Of a stretch of 64,000 nt of DNA, positions 34,184-43,276 are shown piece after piece. The position numbers and the translations under genes are program-made. The stretch spans positions 1 to 64,000 of the forward strand of contig JARUKX010000002.1 in NCBI GenBank assembly GCA_029688825.1, given 5' to 3'. How positions within the stretch are numbered: position 1 is the first letter of the stretch; the number at the start of each line of letters is the position of its first letter. Source of the DNA: Haloarculaceae archaeon H-GB1-1. GTDB lineage: Archaea > Halobacteriota > Halobacteria > Halobacteriales > Haloarculaceae. The notes beneath the pieces were generated by a model. The model had not been told where the DNA came from and searched no databases. It worked only from the letters and a program-made list of their open reading frames with translations.

Positions 34184-34554
34184 AACGTCTCGACTCCCGA
34201 GGCCATACCCGAAGCGTCGGGCGGGGAGCTAGTTAAGAGTGAACAGAGCGGAGGCGGACAACGATGGATATCGAGACTCCGGGGGGTAGCGATATATCAT
34301 CCCCAGTATCTGGTTTCGCACATCATCGGCGGAGTCGTACGTTTGGTTATCGTTTGAGAAAGCACCTCTTCGAGGGATTCCGTTCCGTCCTCAGTGTCCG
34401 AGGACGTTTACTGTTCCTGCATCTCCCTTCCCGGATGGGTTGATATCCTCAACGTGAAATATGCTTTAGTGCGCCTGCTGACTACGGATCGCGTGCTCAT
34501 CATCCGTTCGTGATTTGACTGGGACTGGACAGTACGGGTGCTGTCGATCGTGTT
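34184..34554. other. Intergenic region with a degenerate repeat copy
   Basis: No gene seen. Near 34473 the sequence AGTGCGCCTGCTGAC resembles the end of the direct repeats at 10,875 and 14,097. The rest looks like ordinary spacer between the divergent BrkB and SPFH genes. Confidence 0.3.
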
Positions 34555-34595
34555 ACTCACATAATGAAAGATTGGACGCGTGTGAAAATATCGTC
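34555..34595 (+). promoter_or_regulatory. Shared promoter element upstream of the SPFH gene
   Basis: ACTCACATAATGAAA begins 46 bases before the ATG and TGTGAAAATATCG begins 20 bases before it. The same two blocks at exactly the same distances precede the MscS-like gene at 38550. The first block could be the BRE/TATA region; the second is near the expected transcription start. Confidence 0.6.
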
Positions 34596-34600
34596 CTTTG

Positions 34601-35728
34601 ATGCAGTCACGGAGTGAATGGGAACGCATGTATAACCCGGTCCCGCTGCAGATCGGCACTCCCGTATTCGCGATCGTTAGTCTGTTCGTCCTGGTGCTGG
34701 CAGTGGTAACGGTCTGGCAGATGGTGCGGATCGTCGATGCCTACGATAAACAGGCGCTCACCGTGTTCGGCGAGTACCGCAGCTTGCTCGAACCGGGAAT
34801 CAACTTCGTCCCGCCGTTCGTCTCGCGTACGTACAGATTCGACATGCGCACCCAGACGATGGACGTGCCCCGACAGGAGGCGATCACGCGGGACAACTCA
34901 CCCGTGACAGCGGATGCGGTCGTCTATCTCCGTGTGATGGATGCGAAGAAGGCCTTCCTCGAGGTCGAAGACTACAAGACGGCAGTCTCGAACCTCGCCC
35001 AGACCACGCTCCGGGCAGTAATCGGCGACATGGAACTGGACGACACGCTGAACAAGCGTCAGGAGATCAACGCTCGCATCCGCAAGGAACTAGACGAACC
35101 CACCGACGAATGGGGGATCCGCGTCGAGTCAGTCGAGGTTCGAGAGGTCAACCCGAGTCAGGAGGTGCAGCACGCGATGGAACAGCAAACCGGCGCGGAG
35201 CGGAGACGCCGGGCCACGATTCTCGAAGCACAGGGGGAACGCCGGAGTGCAGTCGAGAACGCGGAGGGAGACAAACAGTCGAACATCATTCGAGCGCAGG
35301 GCGAAAAACAGAGCCAGACCCTCGAGGCACAGGGCGATGCGATCTCGACGGTGCTGCGCGCGAAATCCGCCGAGTCGATGGGCGAACGCGCCATCATCGA
35401 CAAAGGGATGGACACGCTCGAAGCGATCGGGCAGGGCGATTCGACGACGTTCGTCCTCCCCCAGGAACTCACCTCGCTGGTGGGTCGCTACGGCAAGCAC
35501 CTCACGGGCAGTGACGTGGCGGCCAACGGACACCAGCTAGACAGCCTGCAATTCGACGCCGAGACGCGCGAACTCATCGGTCTCGACGACATCAAGGAGA
35601 TCCTCGGCGAAATCGATCAGGCCGCTGAGTTGGATGTCGAAGAGCTAGAGCAACAGGCCAAGGCGGTCAAGGACGGGACACCCGAGAGTGCCGACCACGC
35701 CGATAAGCAGATCAACGACCCAGCATGA
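34601..35728 (+). CDS. SPFH/Band-7 (stomatin-like) membrane protein
   Basis: 375 residues from MQSRSEWER, chosen for its spacing to the promoter element; an alternative ATG is ten codons on. One N-terminal helix (about 18-42), then the SPFH domain (YDKQALTVFGEYRSLLEPGINFVPPFV, TMDVPRQEAITRDNSPVTADAVVYLRV) and a long repeat-rich coiled coil (EAQGERRSAVENAEGDKQSN). SPFH proteins scaffold membrane microdomains and chaperone proteases or channels. The acidic tail ends at a four-base overlap with the next gene. Confidence 0.85.
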   Translation: MQSRSEWERMYNPVPLQIGTPVFAIVSLFVLVLAVVTVWQMVRIVDAYDKQALTVFGEYRSLLEPGINFVPPFVSRTYRFDMRTQTMDVPRQEAITRDNSPVTADAVVYLRVMDAKKAFLEVEDYKTAVSNLAQTTLRAVIGDMELDDTLNKRQEINARIRKELDEPTDEWGIRVESVEVREVNPSQEVQHAMEQQTGAERRRRATILEAQGERRSAVENAEGDKQSNIIRAQGEKQSQTLEAQGDAISTVLRAKSAESMGERAIIDKGMDTLEAIGQGDSTTFVLPQELTSLVGRYGKHLTGSDVAANGHQLDSLQFDAETRELIGLDDIKEILGEIDQAAELDVEELEQQAKAVKDGTPESADHADKQINDPA

Positions 35729-36000
35729 CTTCCGAACGAAACCCTCCGACAGGATGGGTGTTGGAAATCGAACAGACGACACACGACGAATTAATGGGTC
35801 GGGACTACACCACGGTTCTCTATCGCCAGGAACACACCAGAAGCGCAGTATACATCAATGAGGTCATCGACGGAAGGAACGTTTGGGAATACAACGTGCA
35901 TCACTCAGGGCGGGACGGTGACCTTGGAACCGCTGCTGACCTGGAAACGGCGAAGCAGATCGCGTACGCGTTCATGAACGAGCCCGATGCCACCGTGTGA
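35725..36000 (+). CDS. Small protein coupled to SPFH
   Basis: 91 residues, overlapping the SPFH stop by four bases (ATGA). Beta-rich (TTVLYRQEHTRSAVYINEVIDGRNVWEYNVHHSG) with a C-terminal helix (LETAKQIAYAFMNE). No family recognised. Translational coupling suggests it works with the SPFH scaffold. Confidence 0.55.
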   Translation: MTSERNPPTGWVLEIEQTTHDELMGRDYTTVLYRQEHTRSAVYINEVIDGRNVWEYNVHHSGRDGDLGTAADLETAKQIAYAFMNEPDATV

Positions 36001-36273
36001 TGTCCTCCGTGCTGTCGACAGCGGGACGCTCTCGCTGAACGAAAAGAGATGTACCCGATCACTCGAACCGGATCTGATCGGGACATACCGCTGGGTTTGA
36101 CGGACGACCTCGTCGAGTGGGTTACGAACTCGTCGAGTTTTACTTTGCTGAGCGTTGCGACGCGTTCGCTGTACTCCAGAGAGCCGCGTTGAGTCGCTCT
36201 TCGATATCGTCGTCGAGTTCGTCGGCTTCGCGAAGAACAGAGTCTCTGGTTATCTACGGATGATAGACGCAGA

Positions 36274-36480
36274 TCACTCCGAGTGAGGTATCCAACCTTG
36301 AGGTCCCCACGCAGGACACCGACCAAGGGAAGACCGGGAAGTCATCATGCGTCGGGGGACGGCGTTGCCGATCTGAGCGGTGACGTCCGTCTTTGTCCCA
36401 GTGAAAACGTAGTCCTCGGGAAAGCCCATCGCCGCCGCTAATTCAGGCTGTTCGAGCATCTGATAGCGGACATCAATCCC
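36274..36480 (-). pseudogene. Fragment of a DNA cytosine-5 methyltransferase C-terminus
   Basis: The frame reads YQMLEQPELAAAMGFPEDYVF and then QIGNAVP, matching the conserved RMLTVRELARLMGFP and QIGNAVP motifs at the C-terminus of Dcm-type enzymes. The upstream catalytic domains are absent and the tail runs into unrelated sequence. Another short frame just downstream (36150-36260; VLREADELDDDIEERLNAALW) may be a further scrap. It marks an old restriction-modification locus. Confidence 0.6.
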
Positions 36481-36537
36481 TCACTGATAGAGTTCAGGGG
36501 CAGAGAGAACAAACCGACTCTCCGTGGTCACGGTCGG

Positions 36538-37071
36538 TTGCATCCTTTTCGTCGGGACATCTGGAAGACGGTCGACCGCTACGGCGGCTTCAAGACCGAA
36601 CTCACCGTCGACGCCGAGGCACCCTACGAGGAAGCCGTTCGCAAAATCTTCGCCGAACGTCCCGAGACGGTGATCTTCTGCCACGACCACACGCACCGCC
36701 CGATGGTGCAGGAAATCAGCGAGAGGCTGCTCGTCAACAGCAGAACGTGGCTCAAACGCCTCCACCGCCGTGACGGCATTATTGGACTCCTCCCGCCGAT
36801 TTTCTACCTGTTATACCAGTTGTGCGCTGTCCGCATCGCCGAAGAATCCGAGCAGGTGATAGTCGATCTCGACGCGATCAAGAAGCCGAGCCCGGGAACA
36901 GAGGAACTCACCCTCACCGAACTTCTCCTCACGCTCGGTCAGAACCCGAAGCTACAGTTTCTCGGCCGAGCAGTTTTGCGGATACGCCGCCTGAATCGAC
37001 TCCTGAGGTGGTTGAATGAACGCCCAAGGATGATCAGCAGTCGGCCCGAGTCTCGGTTATTCTTCGTTTGA
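36538..37071 (+). pseudogene. 5'-truncated metallophosphoesterase-like fragment
   Basis: About 177 codons without a proper start. FCHDHTHRPMV retains part of the GHTHxP metal-binding motif of calcineurin-like phosphoesterases. The first metal motifs (DxH, GDxxD) are missing because the sequence abuts the methyltransferase relic around 36490-36540. The C-terminal half is basic and helical. Likely a non-functional remnant at a rearrangement junction. Confidence 0.5.
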
Positions 37072-38400
37072 AGCAGAGTCATCGTCTGTGTCGCCGACTC
37101 GCTTGTCCACGTCGACGCTGTACTCCGAAAGGATATCGCGGCCGAGCAACACGGGGTATTCCATGTGACTGCGGTCTTCGATACTCGCGGCGACCGTGTG
37201 TCGAGTGCCGCCGATTCCGATCACGACGTCGACGACGGGACGGTTGCGGCTCGAACCGGTGGCCGCCGATCTGACAGTGGTGCTGGTCTGAACCGGCCCG
37301 GCTCCGATTGCCGCTGCGATATCCGTGTCGATACTTGTTCGACTGGCACCCGTGTCCGACTTTGCGATGACTCGCTCCGATCCCGACGTCCCACTCACGA
37401 CGATGTCTTCGGTATAGCCGATCGTGACGGCTTCTTGGGGAGGGCTTTCGACTGGTGAGGGCTTACCCGACGGTTCGGAATCGTCTAGGTGCCTGGTAAT
37501 CTCGCTCACGCGGTCCGACTCAACGTCACCACCTGCTGTTTCGATCGCGAGTTTCGCGATATGGGGGGCTACGCTTCGACCGGTCGCTTTGAACAACGCT
37601 CTGAAACCAGCCGTTGTGTTCACCTTCAGGACGGCCCAGCCATCATCGCCCTCGATCAGGTCAACGCCAGCATAGTCGAGTCCGACAACGTCGGTCGCTT
37701 TCCGTGCGAGGGCGGTCACGTCCGGCGAGAGTGCGTCGGTTGCGTTCTCGACATCTCCTCCAAGCGAGGCATTGGTCCGCCAGTCGCCTTCCGGAGCATA
37801 CCGATACATCGCACCGATGATCTCGTCGCCCACGACGTAGACCCGGAGATCGCGTTGGCGCTCAAGATGGCTTTCGAGAAAGGCCTGGAGGAACGCTTGT
37901 CGCTGTCCGACCCGGGCGTTGAGCGGCTGCGAGGTGCCAACTTTCCATGTCCCGCCACCATGAGTACCGATTGCAGTTTTGTACACACATTCTGGCCCGA
38001 ACTGCTCTTTCGCATCGTTGAGTCGGGGAGAATTAAGCGCCAGCAACGCATCGGGAACTGGAACGCCATTTCGGGCGAGTTTCGTCGCCGTTGCGAACTT
38101 GTGAATTGCTGTGAGAACTGGAAGTGGCCGATTGAGCATCGGCCCAAGACCAGCGTAGCTCTGGAGCAATCCCAGTTGTTCCTCGGGGTGGTCAGTGTTC
38201 GTCAGGAGGAGTCGGTTGACGAGTACATCGACTGCGGGATCCGGCTTGACGTGGTTGGAGTTGATCCGGATGGTGCTGTTCTCTTCGCGCAGCCAGACTG
38301 GCTCGTGTCCGAGGCCCTCGACTGCATTGAGGATCGCTTTCGTCTCTTTACTGTTGTGCAGGCTCAACACCCCGACGCTGATCGAATCCGTCGCCGGCAT
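37057..38400 (-). CDS. RimK-like ATP-grasp ligase fused to retropepsin-like domain
   Basis: 447 residues. The N-terminal 300 residues are RimK-like: KFATATKLARNGVPVPD, VYKTAIGTHGGGTWKV, DLRVYVVGDEIIGAMYR and DYAGVDLIEGDDGWAVLKVN (metal ligands in an N where RimK has E-V-N). The C-terminal 130 residues hold AKSDTGASRTSIDTD and PVLLGRDILSEYSV, the pattern of retropepsin-like 'ATP-dependent zinc protease' proteins, in which DTGA is the catalytic Asp motif. RimK-type enzymes add amino acids to proteins or small molecules. The fusion suggests ligase and protease act on the same target. Confidence 0.7.
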   Translation of the reverse strand: MPATDSISVGVLSLHNSKETKAILNAVEGLGHEPVWLREENSTIRINSNHVKPDPAVDVLVNRLLLTNTDHPEEQLGLLQSYAGLGPMLNRPLPVLTAIHKFATATKLARNGVPVPDALLALNSPRLNDAKEQFGPECVYKTAIGTHGGGTWKVGTSQPLNARVGQRQAFLQAFLESHLERQRDLRVYVVGDEIIGAMYRYAPEGDWRTNASLGGDVENATDALSPDVTALARKATDVVGLDYAGVDLIEGDDGWAVLKVNTTAGFRALFKATGRSVAPHIAKLAIETAGGDVESDRVSEITRHLDDSEPSGKPSPVESPPQEAVTIGYTEDIVVSGTSGSERVIAKSDTGASRTSIDTDIAAAIGAGPVQTSTTVRSAATGSSRNRPVVDVVIGIGGTRHTVAASIEDRSHMEYPVLLGRDILSEYSVDVDKRVGDTDDDSASNEE

Positions 38401-38503
38401 ATCGTATTATATGTTACCATACCTCAAGTGCTCACCGCCCATGCGGGGTTATGAGTGGATTGTCGAAATTCGCGTTGCCAGCCATCCCCAGGCCGGGTTT
38501 GTA

Positions 38504-38542
38504 ACTCACATAATGAAAACTCCCGTGGTTGTGAAAATGTCG
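38504..38542 (+). promoter_or_regulatory. Shared promoter element upstream of the MscS-like gene
   Basis: ACTCACATAATGAAA starts 46 bases and TGTGAAAATGTCG 20 bases before the ATG, as at the SPFH gene. The intervening bases differ, so this is not a simple long duplication. Confidence 0.6.
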
Positions 38543-38549
38543 CCTCTTC

Positions 38550-39311
38550 ATGGCTCTGAAGGCCGATATCGTAATCATGCTACAATCGTACGTGCTCCAA
38601 CTAGGAGTTCCGGCGTTCCTCGAGGAGACGGTTGCGGAGATCGTAGCGTTTCTCCCCCGGCTGGTCGGAGCGCTCCTGGTCCTCCTGATCGGCTGGGTCC
38701 TCGGAGTTGCCGTCGCCAAGGTGGTTCGGAAGGTAGCGGACCGGGTCGAACTCGACCGGATGGTACTCGAAACGCCGATTGGACGTATTCTTGGGGGAAC
38801 CGAGACTGCCGTCTCGAACGCATTCGGGACACTCGCGAAGTGGTTCGTCTATGCGCTGGCGATCCTCGCCGCTGCAAACGTGCTCGCGATTTCGCTGCTG
38901 TCGGAGTGGATCTCGACGGCGGTCTCGTATCTGCCGGCGTTCATCGCCGGACTGTTAGTGGTCGTCCTCGGGTTCGTCGTCGCGGACTTCATCGGTGACG
39001 CCATCATGCGGACCCGAGCAGCCACCCAGACAGAGTACACCTCGTGGTTCGCGAAGGGCACGCGGATGTTCCTCTACTTCACGGCGATCGTGATCGGGCT
39101 CGACACGATGGGCGTCGACGTCGGCATCCTGTTCGTCTTCGCCAACGCGTTAGCGTGGGGACTCGCCGCGGCCGTCGCGATCGGCGTCGGCATCGCCGTG
39201 GGATGGGGCGGCCACACCTACGTGCAGGAGAACATCGACGGCTGGATGGGGCGGGCATCCACCGAGGCACCGACGCCGTCCCCCACGCCCCAGGCCGACG
39301 GCGGAAAGTAA
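38550..39311 (+). CDS. MscS-related TM-helix membrane protein
   Basis: 253 residues with five to six helices. The two segments LPRLVGALLVLLIGWVLGVAVAKVVRKV and LPAFIAGLLVVVLGFVVADFIGD are the repeated TM-helix units of MscS-related proteins (PF05552-like). The beta domain of true MscS is absent. Its stop overlaps the next ATG (TAATG), coupling it to a site-2 protease. A stress-channel role is inferred from the family. Confidence 0.75.
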   Translation: MALKADIVIMLQSYVLQLGVPAFLEETVAEIVAFLPRLVGALLVLLIGWVLGVAVAKVVRKVADRVELDRMVLETPIGRILGGTETAVSNAFGTLAKWFVYALAILAAANVLAISLLSEWISTAVSYLPAFIAGLLVVVLGFVVADFIGDAIMRTRAATQTEYTSWFAKGTRMFLYFTAIVIGLDTMGVDVGILFVFANALAWGLAAAVAIGVGIAVGWGGHTYVQENIDGWMGRASTEAPTPSPTPQADGGK

Positions 39312-40504
39312 TGCGTAGCTATCGACTCACCAGCGTCTGGGGCATCCCAATCCGGATCAACATCTCCCTGATTGTCTTTCTTCCCATCCTCGCGTGGTTG
39401 ATCGGAAGTGGGCAGCAGATCGCCCTTTACGCTGGAATCATCGATGGGTTGGCCGGGTCGACACTTGACGTTGCCGTCCTGCGCCAGGGCGCGACGCCCT
39501 GGCTGATCGGCGCTGTGGCGGCGCTCGGTTTGTTTGTGAGCGTGACTATCCACGAACTGGGTCACTCGTGGGTCGCGCTCCGGTACGGACTGACCATCGA
39601 GTCGATCACGCTCTGGATCTACGGCGGTGTGGCGAGCATGACGTCAATGCCGCGCGAGTGGAATCGCGAGTTCTGGATCGCCATCGCCGGCCCTATCACG
39701 AGCGTCCTGCTCGGCGTCGTTTGTTATATCCTGTTGCAGGTCATCCCCGCGTCGCTTCCCATTGTCCTGTTCGTCGTCGGCTGGCTCGCAGTCGTGAACG
39801 TGACGCTCGCCATCTTCAACCTCGTTCCGGCGTTCCCGATGGATGGCGGGCGGGTCTTTCGGGCGCTGCTCGCTCGGACACGCCCGTACGGGCAGGCCAC
39901 CCGGATCGCCGCACGTGTCGGCGTCATATTCGCCATAGTGTTCGCCGTGATCGGCGTGTTCTCGTTCAACGTGATCCTCCTGTTCGTCGCCCTGTTCATC
40001 TACGGAGCGGCGACCTCCGAGTCACGCACGACGGCACTCGAAGATTTGCTCGTCGGAGTCACTGTCGCGGACATTATGACGCCCGAGTCACGCACCATCT
40101 CGGCCACCTCGACGGTCGCAGAATTCGTCGACCAAATGCTCGTCGACCGGCGGACCGAGTTCGGCGTCACCGATGAGACGGGCGCCACTGTCGGTATCGT
40201 CTCGCTGCAACACCTGAAAGACGTCGACCAGCGCAACCGTGCAACCACTCCGGTTGCCGACGTGATGGCCGAAGAGCCGCTAACCGTGCAGGCGACGGCG
40301 GACGCCTTCGACGCACTCGTCGAACTCGGCACCACGAAGTCATCGTACGCTCTCGTCGAGGAGGACGGCGCAATCGTCGGGATCCTCTCGCAGGCCGATT
40401 ACGCGAGCGCACTCGAATTACGGCGGGGTATTGGTACGGTTAGCGAGCGCGATCAGTCTATGCCGATGACTGGGGCCGGCGACGTGACTGCCTCCGGGCG
40501 GTAG
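39311..40504 (+). CDS. Site-2 protease family protein with CBS pair (2)
   Basis: 397 residues from MRSYRLTS. TIHELGHSWVALRYG (HExxH) and FPMDGGRVFRALLARTRPYGQA are the M50 zinc motifs. CBS motifs fill about 255-385 (VADIMTPESRTISATSTVAEF, VADVMAEEPLTVQATADAF). It is a paralogue of the 31776-32945 protein. Overlap with the MscS-like gene suggests that the protease may process or regulate that channel. Confidence 0.85.
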   Translation: MRSYRLTSVWGIPIRINISLIVFLPILAWLIGSGQQIALYAGIIDGLAGSTLDVAVLRQGATPWLIGAVAALGLFVSVTIHELGHSWVALRYGLTIESITLWIYGGVASMTSMPREWNREFWIAIAGPITSVLLGVVCYILLQVIPASLPIVLFVVGWLAVVNVTLAIFNLVPAFPMDGGRVFRALLARTRPYGQATRIAARVGVIFAIVFAVIGVFSFNVILLFVALFIYGAATSESRTTALEDLLVGVTVADIMTPESRTISATSTVAEFVDQMLVDRRTEFGVTDETGATVGIVSLQHLKDVDQRNRATTPVADVMAEEPLTVQATADAFDALVELGTTKSSYALVEEDGAIVGILSQADYASALELRRGIGTVSERDQSMPMTGAGDVTASGR

Positions 40505-40560
40505 TGTGGACATGAGTTCGAGCCTCCCAGAGCACACCACATCATGTCTATTCGAGCAGA

Positions 40561-41052
40561 TCAAGCCTCACCCCGTTTATGATCCACCACCGTTATTTCC
40601 GCGTCTCCGTCACCCTCGTCGACTGCGAGCCCTAGATCCCGTAGATCACGCCAGAACTCGTCATATCCCTCTCCACCACCCAGTACAGTGGACTCGCCCG
40701 CCGCTACTAGGTCGACCTTGAGGTCGATCTCCTCCAGAAGCCGCTCACCGATGTCGTCATTGATGACACCGGTTCGAATCGCGTCTTGCACGGCGCTTTT
40801 CTCCTCCTGTAGGACGCGTCGCTCGCTCACCAGAAGCTGCTCGCGTTCGACTTCTGGGTATTCAGAGCGGAGCGTCGAGATAACTGCTCGCAGCTGTTCT
40901 TTCTCACGTTCGTACTCGGTGGTGAATGCCTCGTACATCGCCGTCGGAACGTCATCATCCTGGTGAAGTCGAGCAACGGCGTCTAGTGCGGCGTCTATGG
41001 CTCGTGCCCGCCCCAGCAGGAGTTCGTACACCTCCTCGACTTCCGAGGCCAT
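40561..41052 (-). CDS. Coiled-coil protein resembling antiporter cytosolic tails
   Basis: 163 residues, soluble, mainly two long helices (about 1-75 and 80-125): REKEQLRAVISTLRSEYPEVE, RRVLQEEKSAVQDAIRTGVINDDIGERLLEEIDLKVDL. The phrase GVINDD.GERLLEEIDL is like the end of CPA1 Na+/H+ antiporter cytosolic tails. It is divergent from an antiporter gene that lacks such a tail, so it might act as a detached regulatory subunit. This is a resemblance seen by eye, not a proven homology. Confidence 0.45.
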   Translation of the reverse strand: MASEVEEVYELLLGRARAIDAALDAVARLHQDDDVPTAMYEAFTTEYEREKEQLRAVISTLRSEYPEVEREQLLVSERRVLQEEKSAVQDAIRTGVINDDIGERLLEEIDLKVDLVAAGESTVLGGGEGYDEFWRDLRDLGLAVDEGDGDAEITVVDHKRGEA

Positions 41053-41148
41053 ACTTCTAGTACGACCGTTAGATGAATCAACGTTCGTACGACGCCCCCC
41101 AGTCGGATGTGGTGACGTTAGCGCACTATCTCGGGAAAACGGTTCATC

Positions 41149-41220
41149 TCACACGCGGACCTCCCAGAAGAACGCGATCCCGAGGACAGTAACGATCGAG
41201 AGCAGGAACTGTCTTGAGAA
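41149..41220 (-). pseudogene. Relic of the 3' end of an SLC13-type permease gene
   Basis: On the minus strand the frame reads QFLLSIVTVLGIAFFWEVRV-stop, close to QLILTVVTTAGIAFFWGL at the ends of the two SLC13 genes, and at DNA level CCCAGAAGAACGCGAT is identical to the 3' end at 44707. Only about 20 codons remain. It lies in the leader region between the divergent coiled-coil and antiporter genes. Confidence 0.45.
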
Positions 41221-41326
41221 TGAGGGAAACCAGCTACTACGTAGGATGCCGCACCGACACTTCTCTCTTGCTCGTACCATTCAAGCAGACGGAGGTACCA
41301 GTGGTACAGTAGAGAGCAAACGACTC

Positions 41327-42571
41327 ATGGTCGAGACAACCGCTGTTGTATTGGGAGTGCTCGTCTCCTTCGTAATTGCTATCGGTGTCCGGTTTCTGGC
41401 AAACCGAGTCACGTTCCCATACACCGTTTTACTTGTCACAGTCGGATTCACATTGACAATTTTTCCTCTCCAGACGTATCTCGGCTTCAGCCTCGGCCCT
41501 CTCTTTACGCATGACACGATCCTCTTCGTATTTCTGCCCGCAATTTTGTTCTATGGCGCTGCGGAGATCGATCACGATCTGTTTCGACGCAACTTGCTGA
41601 TCATTGTAATAACCGTTCTTGTCGGGCTTCCCGTCGCTATTTTAGCAATCGGCTGGATCGGCGCGAAGCTCTTCGGAATCCCGCTGTTAATCATGCTACT
41701 ATTTGGAGCGATGGCCTATCCGATCGATCCCGTTGCTGTCCTCTCACTCTTTGAGAAATCAGGAGCTCCACCACGATTGGCAGTTCTTGTCGAGGGGGAG
41801 AGCCTTCTCGATGATGGACTTGCTATCGTTTTGTTCTCGGCGGTGTTAACACTCGTACGTGAGGCTAGCCCCACGGATCTTACTGGAACAGGGCTCTTCT
41901 CGTTCGACCGGTTGGGGGCATTTCTGATTAATTTTCACATTGTGAGTCTCGGTGGCATTCTGGTCGGTGTTGGAATTGGATACGCCACGTACCGGACACA
42001 ACGGGTAGTGAACGACAGGACGAATCTCTTCATGATTTCGGTCATCGGGGTCTACGGGGGCTTTTACCTCGCGGAACACGTGCTCCACGTAAGTGGAATT
42101 CTCGCCACGGTAGTCACAGGCATCGTCCTGGGAACATTCTCCAGACAGTCTGCGCTAAGTGAGGAGAATCTCGAGTTTTTGGGGGAGATTTGGGAGAAAA
42201 TCGTCTTCCTGTCCGAAACGATGCTGTTCGTCGCCATCGGCATCGAGGTCTCGTCAATCCAGGTGCTCAGGACCCTTCCGGTCGTGTTAACGACTCTTCT
42301 TCTTCTGATCGGTGTCCGTGCTGGCGTGATCTACGGGATCGTGAATCTCCTGAATCAGGTGATTAAGGACCCCGTCCCCGTAAGCTATCAGCATGTTATA
42401 ATTTGGGGTGGGATGCACGGCGTGATACCAATTGCTCTCGCACTCAGTCTCGGGCCATCCGTTCCCTTCGGAAGTCAGCTCAGGTCGGCGGTGTTTGGAG
42501 TCGTCATTGCAAGCATGATCATCCAGGGACTGTCGATGACAAGTGTACTCAAAGCGACCGGTGTGACCTAA
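41327..42571 (+). CDS. CPA1-family Na+/H+ antiporter
   Basis: 414 residues with about 12 helices and essentially no cytosolic tail. LFTHDTILFVFLPAILFYGAAEID, FGAMAYPIDPVAVLSLF and VEGESLLDDGLAIVLF are the NhaP/CPA1 signatures; the helix-5-type D-D pair (ESLLDDGLA) is present. WGGMHGVIPIALAL near the C-terminus is also typical. It exports Na+ in exchange for H+. The start MVETTAVVL is chosen because upstream in-frame sequence is non-hydrophobic and overlaps an SLC13 relic. Confidence 0.85.
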   Translation: MVETTAVVLGVLVSFVIAIGVRFLANRVTFPYTVLLVTVGFTLTIFPLQTYLGFSLGPLFTHDTILFVFLPAILFYGAAEIDHDLFRRNLLIIVITVLVGLPVAILAIGWIGAKLFGIPLLIMLLFGAMAYPIDPVAVLSLFEKSGAPPRLAVLVEGESLLDDGLAIVLFSAVLTLVREASPTDLTGTGLFSFDRLGAFLINFHIVSLGGILVGVGIGYATYRTQRVVNDRTNLFMISVIGVYGGFYLAEHVLHVSGILATVVTGIVLGTFSRQSALSEENLEFLGEIWEKIVFLSETMLFVAIGIEVSSIQVLRTLPVVLTTLLLLIGVRAGVIYGIVNLLNQVIKDPVPVSYQHVIIWGGMHGVIPIALALSLGPSVPFGSQLRSAVFGVVIASMIIQGLSMTSVLKATGVT

Positions 42572-42810
42572 CCCTGTGAGGAGGATCGAATGGACACCGT
42601 CTTTCTCTCGCTTTAGCCCCACTCTTTGGGCCCTTTAGTGTCAAGACTGGCGCTGATTCGAAGGTCACCTTATCGTGGGAGATTAGTGGATATCCCCCTT
42701 TGCGTGCCGATCTGCCTTGCGTTCAGTTGAGACATTTACCGTGTTTCATACGTGCGCTGCATTCAACACGGCCGCTGAAACCTATTATTAAATGAATATT
42801 CAATAAGGAT
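42572..42810. other. AT-rich gap between convergent genes
   Basis: No gene seen. Around 42782-42805 the sequence is strongly AT-rich with GAATATTC at its centre and near-complementary flanks. This fits a shared bidirectional terminator for the antiporter and the zinc-ribbon gene. Confidence 0.3.
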
Positions 42811-43248
42811 CTACGCCAGGTGCGACACCTCTGATGGTTCCTTGACGTCGTCGAACTCTCCGCGCTCCACGGGATCCCAGTCCTCACCTGGCTCCGGACT
42901 CCACCAATCGACATCGTAAGCACCTGGTGCGCCGAGGATCTTCACCCGCGCCGATCCATCCGGAAGATCGCGACACAGTTTCTCGTCGACGTGGAGGTTC
43001 CAGGTCGTGGCGGTATCGGAGCAGGCGAGCACGGCCTCCTCGTAGCCGCGTGTCTCTCGGGACTCTTGGAGTTCGACCTGCGTGTTGCAGTTCTTGCAGA
43101 ACACCCCCTCGAAGGGAATGTGGGTAAAGACCTCCTGCCCGCAGACGGGACACCAGAGGAACTCGAACAGTGCCTCATTATGTCGGTCAACGATTTCAAG
43201 ACTCTTTGTCGAGATGCCCGGCTCAGCCGGACCATCCTCTTGTGCCAC
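42811..43248 (-). CDS. Zinc-ribbon protein (DUF7567-like)
   Basis: 145 residues. CPVCG near residue 33 and CKNCN near 51 form one zinc ribbon, followed by a beta-rich acidic domain (YEEAVLACSDTATTWNLHVDEKLCRDLPDG, KILGAPGAYDVDWWSPEPGEDWDP). It matches haloarchaeal proteins of the DUF7567 type as I remember them; function unknown. Its start is 28 bases downstream of the CNNM/CorC gene's stop, so it may be in that transcript. Confidence 0.55.
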   Translation of the reverse strand: MAQEDGPAEPGISTKSLEIVDRHNEALFEFLWCPVCGQEVFTHIPFEGVFCKNCNTQVELQESRETRGYEEAVLACSDTATTWNLHVDEKLCRDLPDGSARVKILGAPGAYDVDWWSPEPGEDWDPVERGEFDDVKEPSEVSHLA

Positions 43249-43276
43249 GTTATAAACACCACCGCTTGCGATCCGA

